A stretch of DNA of 64,000 nt from Pseudomonas inefficax (GTDB lineage Bacteria > Pseudomonadota > Gammaproteobacteria > Pseudomonadales > Pseudomonadaceae): NCBI RefSeq assembly GCF_900277125.1, contig NZ_OPYN01000240.1, positions 62,001-126,000 of the forward strand, read 5' to 3'. The notes under the pieces are model-generated. The model had not been told where the DNA came from, did no database searches, and saw nothing but the letters and a program-made list of their open reading frames with translations. How positions within the stretch are numbered: the stretch's first letter is position 1; each line of letters opens with the position of its first letter. This document shows positions 7,322 to 16,066 of this stretch, piece by piece. Made by a program: the position numbers and the translations under genes.

Positions 7322-8698
7322 ATGTCGGTACCCCCGCGTGCCGTTCAGCTTAACGAAGCGAACGCGTTCCTTAAGGAACATCCTGAGGTTCTCTACGTTG
7401 ACCTTCTGATTGCAGATATGAATGGTGTGGTGCGTGGCAAGCGCATAGAGCGCACCAGCCTCCACAAGGTTTACGAGAAAGGCATCAACCTGCCTGCCTC
7501 CCTCTTCGCCCTGGACATCAACGGTTCCACCGTTGAAAGTACCGGGCTGGGCCTGGACATCGGCGATGCTGACCGCATCTGCTATCCAATCCCTGACACC
7601 CTCTGTAACGAGCCGTGGCAAAAGCGCCCTACCGCTCAGCTGCTGATGACCATGCACGAGCTCGAAGGCGAGCCGTTCTTCGCCGACCCGCGTGAAGTGC
7701 TGCGTCAGGTGGTGAGCAAGTTCGACGAACTGGGCCTGACCATCTGCGCCGCGTTCGAGCTGGAGTTCTACCTGATCGACCAGGAGAACGTGAACGGCCG
7801 CCCGCAGCCGCCGCGCTCGCCAATTTCGGGCAAGCGCCCGCAGTCGACCCAGGTGTACCTGATCGACGACCTGGACGAATATGCCGACTGCTTGCAGGAC
7901 ATCCTGGAAGGCGCGAAAGAGCAAGGCATCCCGGCCGACGCCATCGTCAAGGAAAGCGCCCCGGCGCAGTTCGAAGTCAACCTGCACCACGTGGCCGACC
8001 CGCTCAAGGCCTGCGACTACGCGGTACTGCTCAAGCGGTTGATCAAGAACATCGCCTACGACCATGAAATGGACACCACCTTCATGGCCAAGCCCTACCC
8101 GGGCCAGGCAGGCAACGGCCTGCATGTACACATTTCCGTGCTGGACAAAGATGGCAACAACATCTTCACCAGCGAGGATCCCGAGCAGAACGCCGCGCTA
8201 CGTCACGCTGTCGGCGGTGTGCTCGAGACCCTGCCCGCGTCCATGGCGTTCCTTTGCCCGAACGTCAACTCGTACCGCCGCTTCGGCGCGCAGTTCTATG
8301 TGCCGAACGCGCCAAGCTGGGGCCTGGACAACCGTACCGTGGCCCTGCGCGTGCCGACCGGCTCGCCGGACGCCGTGCGCCTGGAGCACCGCGTGGCCGG
8401 TGCCGACGCCAACCCGTACCTGATGATGGCCGCCGTACTGGCCGGCGTGCACCATGGCCTGACCAACAAGGTCGAGCCGGGTGCGCCGATCGAAGGCAAC
8501 TCGTACGAGCAACTGGAGCAGAGCCTGCCGAACAACCTGCGCGATGCCCTGCGCGAGCTGGACGACAGCGAGATCCTGAACAAGTACATCGATCCGAAGT
8601 ACATCGACATCTTTGTCGCGTGCAAGGAGAGCGAGCTGGAGGAGTTCGAGCACTCGATCTCCGACCTCGAGTACAACTGGTATCTGCATACCGTGTAA
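7322..8698 (+). CDS. spuI: Gamma-glutamylpolyamine synthetase (glutamine synthetase family), SpuI
   Basis: Second glutamylpolyamine synthetase, 458 residues, transcribed away from spuB. It carries the same family marks as SpuB: DLLIADMNGVVRGKR near 25-40, the active-site segment AAFELEFYLID, GNGLHVHIS and LDNRTVALRVPTGSPD with the following VAGADANPYL. It differs enough from SpuB to suggest a different polyamine preference, as known for the two P. aeruginosa paralogues. A strong intrinsic terminator follows immediately, so it is probably monocistronic. Exact substrate is not visible from sequence. Confidence 0.9.
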   Translation: MSVPPRAVQLNEANAFLKEHPEVLYVDLLIADMNGVVRGKRIERTSLHKVYEKGINLPASLFALDINGSTVESTGLGLDIGDADRICYPIPDTLCNEPWQKRPTAQLLMTMHELEGEPFFADPREVLRQVVSKFDELGLTICAAFELEFYLIDQENVNGRPQPPRSPISGKRPQSTQVYLIDDLDEYADCLQDILEGAKEQGIPADAIVKESAPAQFEVNLHHVADPLKACDYAVLLKRLIKNIAYDHEMDTTFMAKPYPGQAGNGLHVHISVLDKDGNNIFTSEDPEQNAALRHAVGGVLETLPASMAFLCPNVNSYRRFGAQFYVPNAPSWGLDNRTVALRVPTGSPDAVRLEHRVAGADANPYLMMAAVLAGVHHGLTNKVEPGAPIEGNSYEQLEQSLPNNLRDALRELDDSEILNKYIDPKYIDIFVACKESELEEFEHSISDLEYNWYLHTV

Positions 8699-8701
8699 AC
8701 G

Positions 8702-8730
8702 AAAACGCCGCCCCCAAGGGCGGCGTTTTT
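8702..8730 (+). terminator. Rho-independent terminator after spuI
   Basis: The stem AAAACGCCGCCC / GGGCGGCGTTTT with a 4-base loop and a run of five T lies 3 bp after the spuI stop. It separates spuI from the convergent argA. Confidence 0.93.
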
Positions 8731-8745
8731 GTTCGAGATCGGTGT

Positions 8746-8840
8746 CGCCTGCTTCGCGGGCTTGCCCGCTCCCACAGGTACGCCACAGGCTTCAGGCCTT
8801 GTGAGCACCCTGTGGGAGCGGGCAAGCCCGCGAAGAGGCC
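8746..8840. repeat. Inverted pair of class I REP elements
   Basis: Two copies of the palindromic unit CGCGGGCTTGCCCGCTCCCACAGG type face each other (CTTCGCGGG...CCCACAGG, then TGTGGGAGCGGG...CCCGCGAAG), in the gap between convergent spuI and argA. Confidence 0.93.
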
Positions 8841-8849
8841 AGTACAGGC

Positions 8850-10148
8850 TTACAAAGGCTTCTCGAAAATCTTCGAATTGCGCTGGTAGTTGTACAGCGA
8901 AGCCCGCGCCGCCGGCAGCCGCTCCACCCCACTCGGCGCAAACCCGCGTTCGCGGAACCAGTGCGCGGTTCGCGTCGTCAGCACGAACAGGGTGTTCAGC
9001 CCCAACTGCCGCGCTCGGCTTTCGATACGCTCCAGCAGTTCGTCACCACGCCCGCCATGGCGGTACTCCGGGTTCACCGCCAAGCACGCCAGTTCGCCGG
9101 CGTCGGAGTCGGCAATCGGGTACAACGCCGCACAGGCGATGATCATGCCTTCGCGCTCGACCACGCTGAACTGCTCGATCTCCCGCTCCAGCACCTCACG
9201 CGAACGGCGCACCAGGATGCCCTGCTCTTCCAGCGGGCTGATCAGTTCCAGCAAACCGCCCACGTCCTCGATGGTTGCCTCGCGCACCACTTCGAACTGC
9301 TCCTGCGACACCAGCGTGCCGCCACCGCCACGGGTGAACAGCTCAGTCAGCAAGGCGCCATCCTCGGCATAGCTGACGATATGACTGCGCGCCACGCCGC
9401 CTTTGCAGGCTTCGGCCGCGGCATCCAGCAATTCGCCCTGGTAATCGCTGCCCAGGCGCTGCAAATGCGGCGCAACCTGCTGCGGGCGCAGTTCGCGCAC
9501 CAGCTTGCCATCTGCATCCAGCAGGCCCGGCTCGGCACCGAACAGCAATAGCTTGTCGGCACCCAGTTCGATGGCAGCGCGGGTGGCCACATCTTCGCAG
9601 GCCAGGTTGAAGATTTCGCCCGTGGGCGAATAGCCCAGCGGTGACAACAACACGATGGAGCGCTCGTCGAGCAGGCGGCTGATGCCCTTGCGGTCGACCC
9701 GGCGCACTTCGCCGGTGTGGTGGTAGTCCACGCCTTCGAGCACGCCGATCGGCCGCGCCGTGACCAGGTTGCCGGACGCCACGCGCAGGCGCGAGCCCTG
9801 CATCGGCGAAGCGGCGATGTCCATCGACAGGCGTGCCTCGATGGCCAGGCGCAGGGCGCCGACAGCATCAATCACGCAATCCAGGGTGGCGGCATCGGTG
9901 ATGCGCAGGCCACGGTGGTAGTGCGGGGTCAGGCCGCGCTCGGCCAGGCGGCTTTCGATCTGCGGGCGCGAGCCATGTACCAGCACCAGGCGCACGCCAA
10001 GACTGTGCAGCAGCACCAGGTCATGGACGATGTTGCCGAAATTAGGGTGTTCCACGCCATCGCCAGGGAGCATGACCACGAAGGTGCAGTCGCGATGGGC
10101 ATTGATATACGGGGAGGCATGACGCAGCCAGTTGACGTAGTCGGGCAT
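8850..10148 (-). CDS. argA: N-acetylglutamate synthase ArgA
   Basis: First step of arginine synthesis: acetyl-CoA plus glutamate to N-acetylglutamate, usually feedback-inhibited by arginine. It has 432 residues, the size of Pseudomonas ArgA. The N-terminal amino-acid-kinase-like domain (about 20-280) shows VVMLPGDGVEH, LVHGSRPQIE and IVLLSPLGYSPTGE. The C-terminal GNAT domain (about 290-425) shows VNPEYRHGGRGDELLERIE, the acetyl-CoA-binding loop. Only AGG-type ribosome-binding sequence precedes the ATG. argE lies upstream in the same direction, 124 bp away. Confidence 0.96.
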   Translation of the reverse strand: MPDYVNWLRHASPYINAHRDCTFVVMLPGDGVEHPNFGNIVHDLVLLHSLGVRLVLVHGSRPQIESRLAERGLTPHYHRGLRITDAATLDCVIDAVGALRLAIEARLSMDIAASPMQGSRLRVASGNLVTARPIGVLEGVDYHHTGEVRRVDRKGISRLLDERSIVLLSPLGYSPTGEIFNLACEDVATRAAIELGADKLLLFGAEPGLLDADGKLVRELRPQQVAPHLQRLGSDYQGELLDAAAEACKGGVARSHIVSYAEDGALLTELFTRGGGGTLVSQEQFEVVREATIEDVGGLLELISPLEEQGILVRRSREVLEREIEQFSVVEREGMIIACAALYPIADSDAGELACLAVNPEYRHGGRGDELLERIESRARQLGLNTLFVLTTRTAHWFRERGFAPSGVERLPAARASLYNYQRNSKIFEKPL

Positions 10149-10272
10149 GACAGGGCCTGTGGATAAGTGGACGGAGAACGGCGATACAGGGGGCGTTCAG
10201 GATCATCGTCGGAACAGGCTTGCGGTCACGCGCGGTCTCCTCTAGGCAGGAACGAATCAGTTCGATTGACGT

Positions 10273-11415
10273 TTAGTCCAGGCAATAATGCCGGATCAGG
10301 TCACGCAATAGACGCACGGTAGGCTCGATTCGTGACATTTCAAGATATTCGCCGGGCTGGTGGGCACAGGCGATGTCGCCGGGGCCCAGCACGATGGTCT
10401 GGCAACCCAGCTGCTGAAGATAAGGCGCTTCGGTGCCGAACGCCACCGCTTCGGCGCGATGGCCGGTCAGGCGCTCCGCCACCTGCACCAGTTCGGTGTC
10501 GGCGGCCTGCTCGAATGGCGGCACCTCCGGGAATAGCGGCGCATGGTCGATGCGCACCTCGAAGCGCTCTGCCACCGGCACCAGCTTGGCACGGATGGCC
10601 GCGCGCAGTTGCTCCACATCCATGCCTGGCAGCGGGCGCAGGTCGAATTCCAGGGCGCACTGGCCGCAGATCCGGTTCGGGTTGTCACCACCATGGATGC
10701 AGCCGAAGTTCATGGTGGGGGTCGGCACGGTGAATTGCGGGTTGCGGTAGGTTTGCTGCCATTGCTGGCGCAGCCCCATCAACTCGCCCATCACCGCATG
10801 CATGGCTTCCATGGCGCTGCGGCCCAGGCTTGGGTCCGAGGAGTGGCCGCTGCGCCCGAGGATATCGATGCGGTCCATGAGGATGCCCTTGTGCATGCGA
10901 ACCGGCCGCAGCCCGGTGGGCTCGCCGATCACTGCCGCACGGCCGAGTGGCTGCCCGGCCTCGGCCAGGGCGCGGGCGCCGGACATCGAGCTTTCTTCGT
11001 CACAGGTGGCGAGGATCAGCAGCGGCTGCTTGAAATCGTGCTCCAGCAGCGGGATGACCGCCTCGATGGCCAGGGCGAAGAAGCCCTTCATGTCGCAGCT
11101 GCCCAGGCCGACCCAACGGCCGTCGGTTTCGGTCAGCTTCAGCGGGTCACTGGCCCACAGCTGTTCGTCATAGGGTACGGTGTCGCTGTGCCCCGCCAGC
11201 ACCAGGCCGCCCGGGCCAGTGCCACGGCTGGCCAGCAGGTTGAACTTGCCGGGGCTGACCTGCTGGATGTCGCACTTGAAACCCAGGTCTCCCAGCCAGC
11301 CGGCCAGCAGGTCGATGACCTGGCGGTTGGACTGGTCCAGCGCAGGCTGGGTGCAACTGACCGAAGGCGCGGCGATCAGGGCGGCGAACTGGTCTTTCAG
11401 CGTCAGCAACGGCAT
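10273..11415 (-). CDS. argE: Acetylornithine deacetylase (ArgE, M20 family)
   Basis: Zinc hydrolase of the M20 family, predicted to convert N-acetylornithine to ornithine. It has 380 residues. Metal-site signatures are LAGHSDTVPYDEQLW (His and following Asp), GLGSCDMKGFFALA (bridging Asp) and ATCDEESSMSGA (catalytic Glu pair), with a final His in ACAHQPGEYL. An internal dimerisation domain starts near 180. Pseudomonads normally recycle the acetyl group with ArgJ, so this enzyme is either a bypass or has another acyl-amino-acid substrate. It is followed in the same direction by argA. Confidence 0.88.
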   Translation of the reverse strand: MPLLTLKDQFAALIAAPSVSCTQPALDQSNRQVIDLLAGWLGDLGFKCDIQQVSPGKFNLLASRGTGPGGLVLAGHSDTVPYDEQLWASDPLKLTETDGRWVGLGSCDMKGFFALAIEAVIPLLEHDFKQPLLILATCDEESSMSGARALAEAGQPLGRAAVIGEPTGLRPVRMHKGILMDRIDILGRSGHSSDPSLGRSAMEAMHAVMGELMGLRQQWQQTYRNPQFTVPTPTMNFGCIHGGDNPNRICGQCALEFDLRPLPGMDVEQLRAAIRAKLVPVAERFEVRIDHAPLFPEVPPFEQAADTELVQVAERLTGHRAEAVAFGTEAPYLQQLGCQTIVLGPGDIACAHQPGEYLEMSRIEPTVRLLRDLIRHYCLD

Positions 11416-11465
11416 GCGCGTACTCCTCGGAAGCGTTGCCCATCATAGCAATGCCCTTCAACCGT

Positions 11466-11565
11466 GTGGGCTTCTTCGCGGGCCTGCCCGCTCCCACAGG
11501 GATTGCACCGCCCTTGAAAGCGATGCTGTACCTGTGGGAGCGGGCAAGCCCGCGAAGAAGCCCAC
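11466..11565. repeat. Inverted pair of class I REP elements
   Basis: TTCTTCGCGGGCCTGCCCGC...CCCACAGG and TGTGGGAGCGGGCAAGCCCGCGAAG face each other between the divergent starts of argE and the CYTH gene. An intergenic pair between two divergent genes is less common than one behind genes. Confidence 0.92.
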
Positions 11566-11635
11566 CACGATCCAACAGACCACAGCCGACTCCTGTAGAC
11601 TGCTGGGCAACCACGCCCTCTCCTTCGAGCCTGTG

Positions 11636-13003
11636 ATGCACAAAGAAACCGAACTCAAGCTCCGCGCCAGCCGCGAGACCCTTGCCGCCCTGCGCGAGCA
11701 CCCTCTGCTGAAAAAGCGCAACAAGTCCGGCTGGCAGACCCGCGAACTGCTCAACCAGTACTTCGACACCCCCGAGCGCGAGCTCTCCGCTGCCCGTGTA
11801 GCCCTGCGCCTGCGCCGCGATGGCGAGGCCATCATCCAGACCCTCAAGTGCCGCGGCACTAGCGTGGCGGGCCTGTCCGAACGCAACGAGCACGAATGGC
11901 AGCTGGACAAGGTCAAGCTCGACCTGAAGAAGCTCGACGACAGCTGCTGGCCCGCGCAACTGGCCAACCTGGACAAAAAGACCATCAAGCCGCTGTTCAC
12001 CACCGACTTCACCCGTGAATACGCCGAAATCGCCTGGGGCCGTGGCAAGAGCAAGGTGGTGATCGAGGCCGCGCTGGACCAGGGTTTCGTGATCGCCGGC
12101 AAGCGCAAGGAAGAAATCTGCGAGCTGGAACTGGAACTGCGTGAAGGCGAGCCGCAGGCTCTGTTGGAACTGGCCGCCGAGCTGGCCGCCAGCCTGCCAC
12201 TGATGCCATGCGACATCAGCAAGGCCGAGCGTGGCTACCGCCTGCTGGAGCCGGACAGCTACGAGCTGGGCCTGCCGCAAACCGAGCTGGAAGGCGAAAT
12301 GGCCGTGGACGACGCCTACGCCGCACTGGCCTGGCAACTGCTGGGCAGCAGCCAGCGCCTGGCCGAGCAATACCGCCACAACGGCCACTGGCGCCTGTTG
12401 CAGGACTGGGTCGAGTGCCTGAGCGAGCTGCGTGCCATGACCGCCAGCCTGGGCCAGGCCGCGCCGCGCGCCACCACCCGTGACCTGCGCAGCAGCCTCG
12501 ACGCCCTGCTCGAAGACTGGCGCCCGCTGGTGCAGGCCGGCAATGAAGACGAAGATATCCGCCGCGCCGCCCCCGAGCAGTTCGCCGAAGAGCTGGAAGA
12601 CGTGCGCTGGGGCCAGTTCTCGCTGGAAACCTCGCGCTGGCTGCTGGCACGCGCCTGGACCGTGGAGCGCAAAGGCCGCGGCGAGCGCCAGGGCAAGGCG
12701 CAGCTGGCCAGCTGGCTGGCGCACCTGCTGGGCGAAGAAGGCCGAGCGTTGAAACTGCCGCTGTACACCCAGCGGCCGGAAGACCTGGCCGAGCAGTTGC
12801 CGCGCATCGAACAGCTACTGGCCTGGCTGCACCATGCCCGCCAGGTGCTGGAAGCGCCACAGATGGACCGCCTGTATGGCGACCTGAAGAAGCTGCATGA
12901 GCTGGCTGAACAGCCGATCAGCGATGAAGTGCTGGAAGCGCGTATCGAACAGGCCCGGGCGGTGGATCAGAGCCGCGGCTGGAAGCACCTGCTCAAGGCT
13001 TGA
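11636..13003 (+). CDS. CYTH-CHAD domain protein, inorganic triphosphatase family (YgiF-like)
   Basis: The N-terminal CYTH domain (about 1-200) opens with ETELKLRA, the family ExExK metal/triphosphate motif, and continues with LNQYFDTPERELSAARVALRLRRDG and QTLKCRG, the expected positively charged tunnel strands. The C-terminal part (about 220-455) is helical, with many Arg/His residues, as in CHAD domains that bind polyphosphate. The E. coli relative YgiF hydrolyses triphosphate. It has 455 residues, a little longer than YgiF. The long open frame upstream runs through a REP pair and is not coding, so I start at the ATG of MHKETELK. It stands alone. Confidence 0.85.
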   Translation: MHKETELKLRASRETLAALREHPLLKKRNKSGWQTRELLNQYFDTPERELSAARVALRLRRDGEAIIQTLKCRGTSVAGLSERNEHEWQLDKVKLDLKKLDDSCWPAQLANLDKKTIKPLFTTDFTREYAEIAWGRGKSKVVIEAALDQGFVIAGKRKEEICELELELREGEPQALLELAAELAASLPLMPCDISKAERGYRLLEPDSYELGLPQTELEGEMAVDDAYAALAWQLLGSSQRLAEQYRHNGHWRLLQDWVECLSELRAMTASLGQAAPRATTRDLRSSLDALLEDWRPLVQAGNEDEDIRRAAPEQFAEELEDVRWGQFSLETSRWLLARAWTVERKGRGERQGKAQLASWLAHLLGEEGRALKLPLYTQRPEDLAEQLPRIEQLLAWLHHARQVLEAPQMDRLYGDLKKLHELAEQPISDEVLEARIEQARAVDQSRGWKHLLKA

Positions 13004-13028
13004 CCCTTCTGAAGGCTGACGCAGCCAT

Positions 13029-13142
13029 GTAGGAGCGGCCTTGTGTCGCGAAAGGGCCGCACAGCGGCCCCGGCAGTATCGGCTTGGTGCACAAGTCCTG
13101 GGGGCGCTTCGCGCCCCTTTCGCGACACAAGGCCGCTCCTAC
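13029..13142. repeat. Inverted pair of class II REP elements with inner hairpin
   Basis: GTAGGAGCGGCCTTGTGTCG and its inverted copy (CGACACAAGGCCGCTCCTAC) enclose a spacer with GGGCCGC-ACA-GCGGCCC. It sits between convergent genes. Confidence 0.92.
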
Positions 13143-13172
13143 AGGGACCGCGTCAGCGGGTCTGAAACGGTC

Positions 13173-13643
13173 TTACCGTGACAGTGGCAGGCTGGTGGTG
13201 GACTTGATCTCCGATAGCGCCACGATCGAGTTCACTTCCTGTATCCCCGGCACGTTCGACAGCTTTTCGAAGAAGAACCGCTCATAAGCCTCGATATCCG
13301 GGGTGACAATGCGCAACAGAAAGTCCACCGACCCCATCAGCACATAACACTCCAGCACCTCCGGAAACCCGCGGATCGCGTCAGTGAACTCGGTGAAGTT
13401 GGAGCGCCCGTGGGCGTTCAGTTTCACCTCGGCGAAGATCTGTGTGTTCAGGCCGACCTTCTTGCGGTCCAGCAAGGTCACCTGCCCGCGAATCACGCCC
13501 TCCTCCTTCAACCGCTGGATACGCCGCCAGCACGGCGATTGCGACAACCCCACACGTTCGGCGATCTGTGCGCTGGACAGCGAGGTGTCCTCCTGCAGCA
13601 GTTCGAGAATACGGCGGTCGTAGGCGTCCAGCTCGCTGTGCAT
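13173..13643 (-). CDS. Lrp/AsnC family transcriptional regulator
   Basis: The protein has 156 residues with the standard two-domain plan. The N-terminal winged helix-turn-helix (about 5-60) contains DRRILELLQEDTSLSSAQIAERVGLSQSPCWRRIQRL, here quoted only by its ends D9-L45. The C-terminal RAM/ACT effector domain (about 68-145) contains GSVDFLLRIVTPDIEAYE. Such regulators sense amino acids and bind DNA as octamers. AGGAG precedes the ATG at 13641-13643; the longer open frame upstream covers the divergent gene and is rejected. It is divergent from the small gene at 13770, a plausible target. Confidence 0.93.
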   Translation of the reverse strand: MHSELDAYDRRILELLQEDTSLSSAQIAERVGLSQSPCWRRIQRLKEEGVIRGQVTLLDRKKVGLNTQIFAEVKLNAHGRSNFTEFTDAIRGFPEVLECYVLMGSVDFLLRIVTPDIEAYERFFFEKLSNVPGIQEVNSIVALSEIKSTTSLPLSR

Positions 13644-13769
13644 CAATAATTCTCCTGAACAGCACTTTATGAATAGAGCAATTCGCCAATACAGCGAAAT
13701 TACCAAATCATAGCGAAAAAATACCGCCCCCAACGTGCAAGAATTTCTCCCACATTCGCGGAGACCAGC

Positions 13770-14075
13770 ATGAACGCACAGCCCCGTACCGACGCCTGGG
13801 CCGCCAGCAGCGCCCACAGCACCGTGCATTATCGCCTGCAGGCCGAGGCCGAGCCTGACAGCCTGTGCCGGGTGCTCAACCTGTTTGCCCTGCAGTTCCT
13901 GACCCCGCACAGCGTGCAGGTCAGCCAGCAGGATGACTGGCTGGATATCGAGGTCGGCATCGGCGGCCTGAGCTGGCACCGGGCCGAGGTGATTGCGCAG
14001 AAACTGCGTAACCTGGTGTGTGTGGGTGAAGTGAGCCTGAGCAACCTGCAGCGGGTGGAACTGGCGGTGGTCTGA
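13770..14075 (+). CDS. Small protein of unknown function, ACT-like architecture
   Basis: The protein has 101 residues, with no signal peptide and no membrane segment. The predicted order strand (TVHYRLQAEAE) - helix (DSLCRVLNLFALQF) - strand (SVQVSQQD) - strand (WLDIEVGIG) - helix (HRAEVIAQKLRNL) - strand (VGEVSLSNLQRVEL) is that of an ACT/ferredoxin-like fold, hence perhaps amino-acid binding. This is a shape argument only; I do not recognise a named family. It is divergent from the Lrp/AsnC gene with 126 bp between starts. GGAG precedes the ATG by about 6 bases. Codon usage matches the neighbours. Confidence 0.75.
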   Translation: MNAQPRTDAWAASSAHSTVHYRLQAEAEPDSLCRVLNLFALQFLTPHSVQVSQQDDWLDIEVGIGGLSWHRAEVIAQKLRNLVCVGEVSLSNLQRVELAVV

Positions 14076-14092
14076 GCGATCAGCTGTACCTG

Positions 14093-14196
14093 TGCTGGCC
14101 TCTTCGCGGGTAAACCCGCTCCCACAGGGACCGCACAGTTCTTGAATGCTGTGCAATACCTGTGGGAGCGGGTTCACCCGCGAAGAGGCCAGCACA
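14093..14196. repeat. Inverted pair of class I REP elements
   Basis: GGCCTCTTCGCGGGTAAACC and GGTTCACCCGCGAAGAGGCC type copies face each other between two co-directional genes. The outer flanks also pair (GTGCTGGCC / GGCCAGCAC). Confidence 0.92.
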
Positions 14197-14291
14197 GGCA
14201 CTGCAAGATCCCGAAACCCTTCATCCCCATCAACCCAACCCCGCCCGTCTAGCCTTGATCAGCACTCCCCTATCAGGCACGGACGCCAACC

Positions 14292-15977
14292 ATGCACACC
14301 CCCGACAACCCGGCACTCGACCTCAAGCGCGTGCTCCAGGCCCTGCTCGCCGACCAGCATCTACACGCCAACGACACCCTGCAGGTACTCGAGCACGCCG
14401 CCACTCACCCCACCGCTCACCCGCTGGAACAGCTCGCCGCCTGCGCCCTGGAAGACCGCCGACACCCTGGCCAGCCCCTGGATCTGGACCGCCTCTGCCA
14501 ATGGCTGGCCAACAAGGTCGGCCAGCCCTACCTGCGCATCGACCCGCTGCAACTGGACCTGCCCCAGGTCACCGGCCTGATATCCCCTGCATTCGCCCAG
14601 CGCCACGGCATCCTCATCGTCGCCGCCGACGCCTCCGGCGTCACCGTCGCCAGCGCCCAGCCCTACCAGGACGACTGGCTGGCCGACCTCACCCGCAGCC
14701 TTGGCCGGCCGGTCCGTCGCGTGCTGGCCAACCCGCAGCAGGTTCGCCAGGCAGGGCAGTCGTTCCATCGGCTGGCCCAATCGGTAAAGGGCGCGCAACA
14801 CCAGCAGTCAGCCAGCCTGGGTGAACTCGAGCAGTTGCTGGAGCTGGGCAAGCGCCAGGCCGAGGCCAGTGCGGACGACGCGCACATCGTGCATATCGTC
14901 GACTGGCTGCTGCAGTACGCCATCGAGCAACGCGCCAGCGATATCCACCTGGAACCACGCCGCGAGCAGGGCCAGTTGCGATACCGCATCGACGGCCTGC
15001 TGCACAACGTCTATGCCTTCCCCGCCGGAGTGACCCTGGCGCTGGTCAGCCGCCTGAAACACCTGGGGCGCATGGACGTCGCGGAAAAGCGCCGGCCGCA
15101 GGATGGCCGGCTGCAAAGCCGCCTGCCTGGCGGCGGCGAGGTGGAGTTACGGCTGTCGACCCTGCCGACCCCGTTCGGCGAAAAGCTGGTGCTGCGCCTG
15201 TTCGACCCGCAACAGTTGCAAGAAGGCTTCGACCGACTCGGCCTGGATGGGCCACAACTGGAACAGTGGCAAAGCCTGCTGCGCCAGCGCCAGGGCATCA
15301 TCCTGGTCACCGGCCCCACCGGGTCCGGCAAGACCAGCACGTTGTACGCCAGCCTCAAGCTGCTGGCCACGCCGCAGGTCAACCTGTGCACCATCGAAGA
15401 CCCGATCGAGCGCCTGGACCCCGCATTCAACCAGCTGCAGGTGCAGCCTGCGCTGGACCTGGGTTTCGCCAACGGTGTGCGGGCCATGCTGCGCCAGGAT
15501 CCGGACATCATCATGATCGGTGAGATCCGTGACCGCGAGACCGCCCTGGTGGCGGTGCAGGCGGCCTTGACCGGGCACCTGGTGCTGTCGACCCTGCATA
15601 CCAACGACGCCTGTGGCGCGATCACCCGCCTGCAGGAGCTGGGTGTGGCCGACTACCTGATCAAGGCAACGCTGGTGGGGGTCATGGCCCAGCGGTTGGT
15701 TCGCACGCTGTGCGCGGATTGCCGAGGTGGTGCAGCGCTGCCCGAAGGCCAACCGTGCCGTACCTGTCGTGGCACCGGGTTCCATGGCCGCACAGGGTTG
15801 TTCGAGCTGCTGGTGCCCAGCGACAGCCTGCGCGCCCTGATAGGCCCGGGCAGCGATCTGGCCCGTTTGCGGCGTCAGGCCGTGGCCGATGGATTGCTCG
15901 ATCTGCGCCGCTGCGGCGAAGCCAAAGTAGCCTGCGGGCAGACCCGCCAAGAGGAAGTGCTTCGGGCCTGTTCCTGA
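14292..15977 (+). CDS. GspE/PilB-family secretion or pilus assembly ATPase, orphan
   Basis: Cytoplasmic hexameric ATPase of the type II secretion/type IV pilus class, 561 residues. A GspE-N-like domain (about 1-150) is followed by the catalytic core: DIHLEP near 217-222, Walker A GPTGSGKT at 341-348, Asp box TIEDPIE, Walker B DPDIIMIGEIRD at 403-414, His box STLHTND at 433-439. The zinc-binding cysteines C474, C477, C489 and C492 (CADC and CRTC) are intact, so the enzyme looks functional. No secretin, inner-membrane or pseudopilin gene lies nearby; the next gene encodes a small exported protein. Whether it serves GspE or PilB cannot be settled by eye. Confidence 0.88.
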   Translation: MHTPDNPALDLKRVLQALLADQHLHANDTLQVLEHAATHPTAHPLEQLAACALEDRRHPGQPLDLDRLCQWLANKVGQPYLRIDPLQLDLPQVTGLISPAFAQRHGILIVAADASGVTVASAQPYQDDWLADLTRSLGRPVRRVLANPQQVRQAGQSFHRLAQSVKGAQHQQSASLGELEQLLELGKRQAEASADDAHIVHIVDWLLQYAIEQRASDIHLEPRREQGQLRYRIDGLLHNVYAFPAGVTLALVSRLKHLGRMDVAEKRRPQDGRLQSRLPGGGEVELRLSTLPTPFGEKLVLRLFDPQQLQEGFDRLGLDGPQLEQWQSLLRQRQGIILVTGPTGSGKTSTLYASLKLLATPQVNLCTIEDPIERLDPAFNQLQVQPALDLGFANGVRAMLRQDPDIIMIGEIRDRETALVAVQAALTGHLVLSTLHTNDACGAITRLQELGVADYLIKATLVGVMAQRLVRTLCADCRGGAALPEGQPCRTCRGTGFHGRTGLFELLVPSDSLRALIGPGSDLARLRRQAVADGLLDLRRCGEAKVACGQTRQEEVLRACS

Positions 15978-16066
15978 GCAAAAATCCTTTGTATTCAAGG
16001 AACTTGCACCCCCGTGACAGGATCAAACCGCGCATCTTCAACCCTCACCCTTCGAGGTGTTTCAAC

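Noticed and set aside
11168..12724. 518-codon minus-strand frame opposite the CYTH-CHAD gene
   Set aside because: It runs through a REP pair and has mirror-frame composition; the plus strand has the ExExK motif and the recognised domains.
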